Assembly (NCBI RefSeq): GCF_000013445.1
Contig: NC_007796.1
Span: 1,834,936-1,898,935 of the forward strand
Direction: 5' to 3'
Length of the DNA: 64,000 nucleotides
Source: Methanospirillum hungatei JF-1
GTDB lineage: Archaea > Halobacteriota > Methanomicrobia > Methanomicrobiales > Methanospirillaceae
Below, in pieces: positions 62,615-64,000 of the stretch (position 1 is its first letter; each line of letters begins with the position of its first letter). The notes below the pieces were generated by a model. It had not been told where the DNA came from and did not search any database. It saw nothing but the letters and a program-made list of their open reading frames with translations. Both the position numbers and the translations under genes were made by a program.

Positions 62615-62932
62615 TCGCTCTCTTCCCTATCCCTTCCCGAGTACAGGGTTCCAGATGAACAGACTATTTGTATGATGTGATACCCAATAAGAAGAGGCCA
62701 CCCATCCCCCGTGTAGGAGAGGATATTCGGAAAAAGATGGGCTTGTGCTCTATGGATGAACTGGTTGCCTCTGGTGAAACCTCATTAGGAGGTCCCTCTC
62801 ACTTATTCAATGGTTGTTTTAGTAGTACGACCAGACCATTACCCGGTCCAATAATTGCATATAGCCAACAAAGAGGAGACACAACTATTATTACTAATAA
62901 ACGAAAAATAGATTTTTGTTTATTGGTAATAT
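62615..62932. other. 318-base stretch, possible gene remnant
   Basis: A plus frame here reads IPNKKRPPIPRVGEDIRKKM and MDELVASGETSLGGPSHLFN, a short basic-then-helical stretch, then runs on into sequence unlike protein. It could be the broken 3' part of a gene, but nothing identifies it. A/T-rich promoter-like sequence (TTATTACTAATAA) lies at about 62888-62901, before the next gene. Confidence 0.4.
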
Positions 62933-64000
62933 ATGATCCCTCATCACACTCTGAAAGAAGTCATTGCAGATCAACTGAAACGATTTACGAATCAGGACCC
63001 TGGTATACCACGGAGAATCGATCCTGAACAATACCGTAACAAGGATAGGATTGTCGTCATTTCCGGAGTCAGAAGGTCTGGAAAATCCACTTTCCTGAAA
63101 CAATTATCCCTTGGATTTCCCTCATTCTTATATCTGAATGCTGATGATGACCGGTTGATCGGTGCTGCTCCAGAGGATCTTGCATCCCTTCTTTTCATCT
63201 GGGAGGAATTATATCCTGGAGTAAGAACGGTCTTTTTTGATGAGATCCAGAACATCCCCGGATGGGAACGGGTTATAAGAAGGATGCATGATGATGGATA
63301 CCGGATTTTCCTGACCGGATCAAATGCACAGATGCTCAGTAGTGAACTTGGAACCCATCTTACCGGGAGATATGTACGGATTGAACTTTTTCCCTTTGGA
63401 TTTGATGAGTACTGCACATTTCATCAATTCTCGTGGAATCCATCAGGCATTCATACCACCAGTGAATCTGCTGCTGCTCTCCGGCTTTTCTCACAGTACA
63501 TTGATGACGGGGGATTTCCAGAATATCTGAAAGATCCGGATCCGGAGATCCTGCAAAGAACATTTGATGATATTTTATTCCGTGATGTTATTGCCAGATA
63601 TGGGATTCGTGAAGTCAAATCATTCCGATTATTATGCCGATATTTATATTCAAATATGACGAGAGAAGCAAGCCTTACCTCTCTGGCTTCTGTCGTGCAG
63701 ATGAAAAGTCCTGTTTCCTTAAAGAACTGGATCGGATACCTGGAAGACACCTATCTTATCGGAACTCTCTCTCCCTTTGAATATTCAATGAAAAAACAAC
63801 TCTCAAGGAACCAAAAATATTACGGAATCGATACCGCTCTCCGAAACGCTGTATCTTTCAGGTTTTCAGATGACCACGGCCTTCTCCTTGAAAATATTGT
63901 ATGGCTGGAACTTCGCCGGAGAGGATATGAATTATACTGGCTGAAAGGAGAGAATGAATGTGATTTTATCGTAATTGAACAGGGAAAAGTGAGTATGGCG
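62933..64000 (+). CDS. AAA ATPase with DUF4143-like C terminus, cut by the window end
   Basis: The frame is open from ATG 62933 to the window end (356 codons so far). P-loop VISGVRRSGKSTFLKQLSL near residue 45, Walker B RTVFFDEIQNIPGWE, sensor IFLTGSNAQMLSSELGTHLT, GRYVRIELFPFGFDEY, then DGGFPEYLKD and the C-terminal DUF4143 part with LYWLKGENECDFIVI, which contains the start of a nuclease-like Asp. Such ATPases are frequent in archaeal accessory regions; the function is not established. The stop lies outside the window. Confidence 0.9.
   Translation, partial: MIPHHTLKEVIADQLKRFTNQDPGIPRRIDPEQYRNKDRIVVISGVRRSGKSTFLKQLSLGFPSFLYLNADDDRLIGAAPEDLASLLFIWEELYPGVRTVFFDEIQNIPGWERVIRRMHDDGYRIFLTGSNAQMLSSELGTHLTGRYVRIELFPFGFDEYCTFHQFSWNPSGIHTTSESAAALRLFSQYIDDGGFPEYLKDPDPEILQRTFDDILFRDVIARYGIREVKSFRLLCRYLYSNMTREASLTSLASVVQMKSPVSLKNWIGYLEDTYLIGTLSPFEYSMKKQLSRNQKYYGIDTALRNAVSFRFSDDHGLLLENIVWLELRRRGYELYWLKGENECDFIVIEQGKVSMA

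Noticed and set aside
62668-63027. 119-codon open frame before the final ATPase
   Set aside because: Its second half overlaps the ATPase start in another frame and is not protein-like; only the first 40 codons might be a remnant.

Overview
The window reads as a piece of chromosome from a methanogenic archaeon of the Methanomicrobiales, most like Methanospirillum. The evidence is a fused formaldehyde-activating enzyme/hexulose-phosphate synthase, a tRNA-Trp whose intron is a C/D-box guide RNA, a tRNA-Pro, archaeal TATA boxes, paired phenylacetate-CoA ligases with an ACT protein, DUF4013, DUF89 and roadblock proteins, and many PAS/histidine-kinase/response-regulator and methyl-accepting genes. 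The species assignment is inference from gene content; no rRNA is present.

Region 1 (1-15700) is mostly core genome: the 3' part of a polyphosphate kinase 2 gene, two paralogous response regulators, a NfeD/SPFH membrane pair, a DUF89 phosphatase, tRNA-Pro, threonine synthase, an AdoMet-decarboxylase-like pyruvoyl enzyme, an aryl-CoA ligase operon (two PaaK, ACT, DJ-1/PfpI), an FMN flavoprotein, a long acyl-CoA synthetase, tRNA-Trp with its guide-RNA intron, and Fae-Hps.

Region 2 (15700-25000) holds an AAA ATPase with a nuclease-like tail, a MazEF-type toxin-antitoxin pair, a DUF4013 membrane protein, an MFS carrier, a GerW/DUF2953 operon of a type best known from spore formers, a ribbon-helix-helix/zinc-ribbon regulator bracketed by two perfect inverted repeats, and an orphan PII protein.

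Region 3 (25000-43300) is dominated by signal transduction. A soluble methyl-accepting protein is followed by a cheW frameshifted in a run of eight C and by a truncated response regulator-PAS gene. Next come an ArsR-flavodoxin fusion with a radical SAM gene, and a five-gene minus-strand signalling operon (HAMP sensor without output domain, small protein, receiver-kinase, methyl-accepting protein, PAS kinase). An orphan PstS and an ABC export operon follow; the export operon is divergent from a TetR regulator and four operator-like palindromes lie between them.

Region 4 (43260-58430) is an accessory island. It has a HEPN gene with a foreign 3' end, a primase-polymerase/ATPase replicon-like operon with 14-bp repeats upstream, a secreted HEXXH-like protein that has lost its start, a VapBC pair between two direct repeats, and a type I restriction system in decay (hsdR and hsdS remnants, hsdM stopped by an in-frame TGA) carrying an intact-looking DUF6978/DUF1828 cassette. 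It ends with a truncated insertion sequence and a SWIM-finger pseudogene. Beyond it lie an intact SNF2 helicase plus SWIM partner and a partial DUF4143-type ATPase.

The clearest single results are the intron guide RNA (both target nucleotides can be read off), the tandem TetR operators, the regulator/operator/flavoprotein unit at 22118-23017, the repeat-bounded cassettes at 48300-51670 and the replicon-like operon at 43745-47390. All functional assignments are from sequence reading alone, without database searches.
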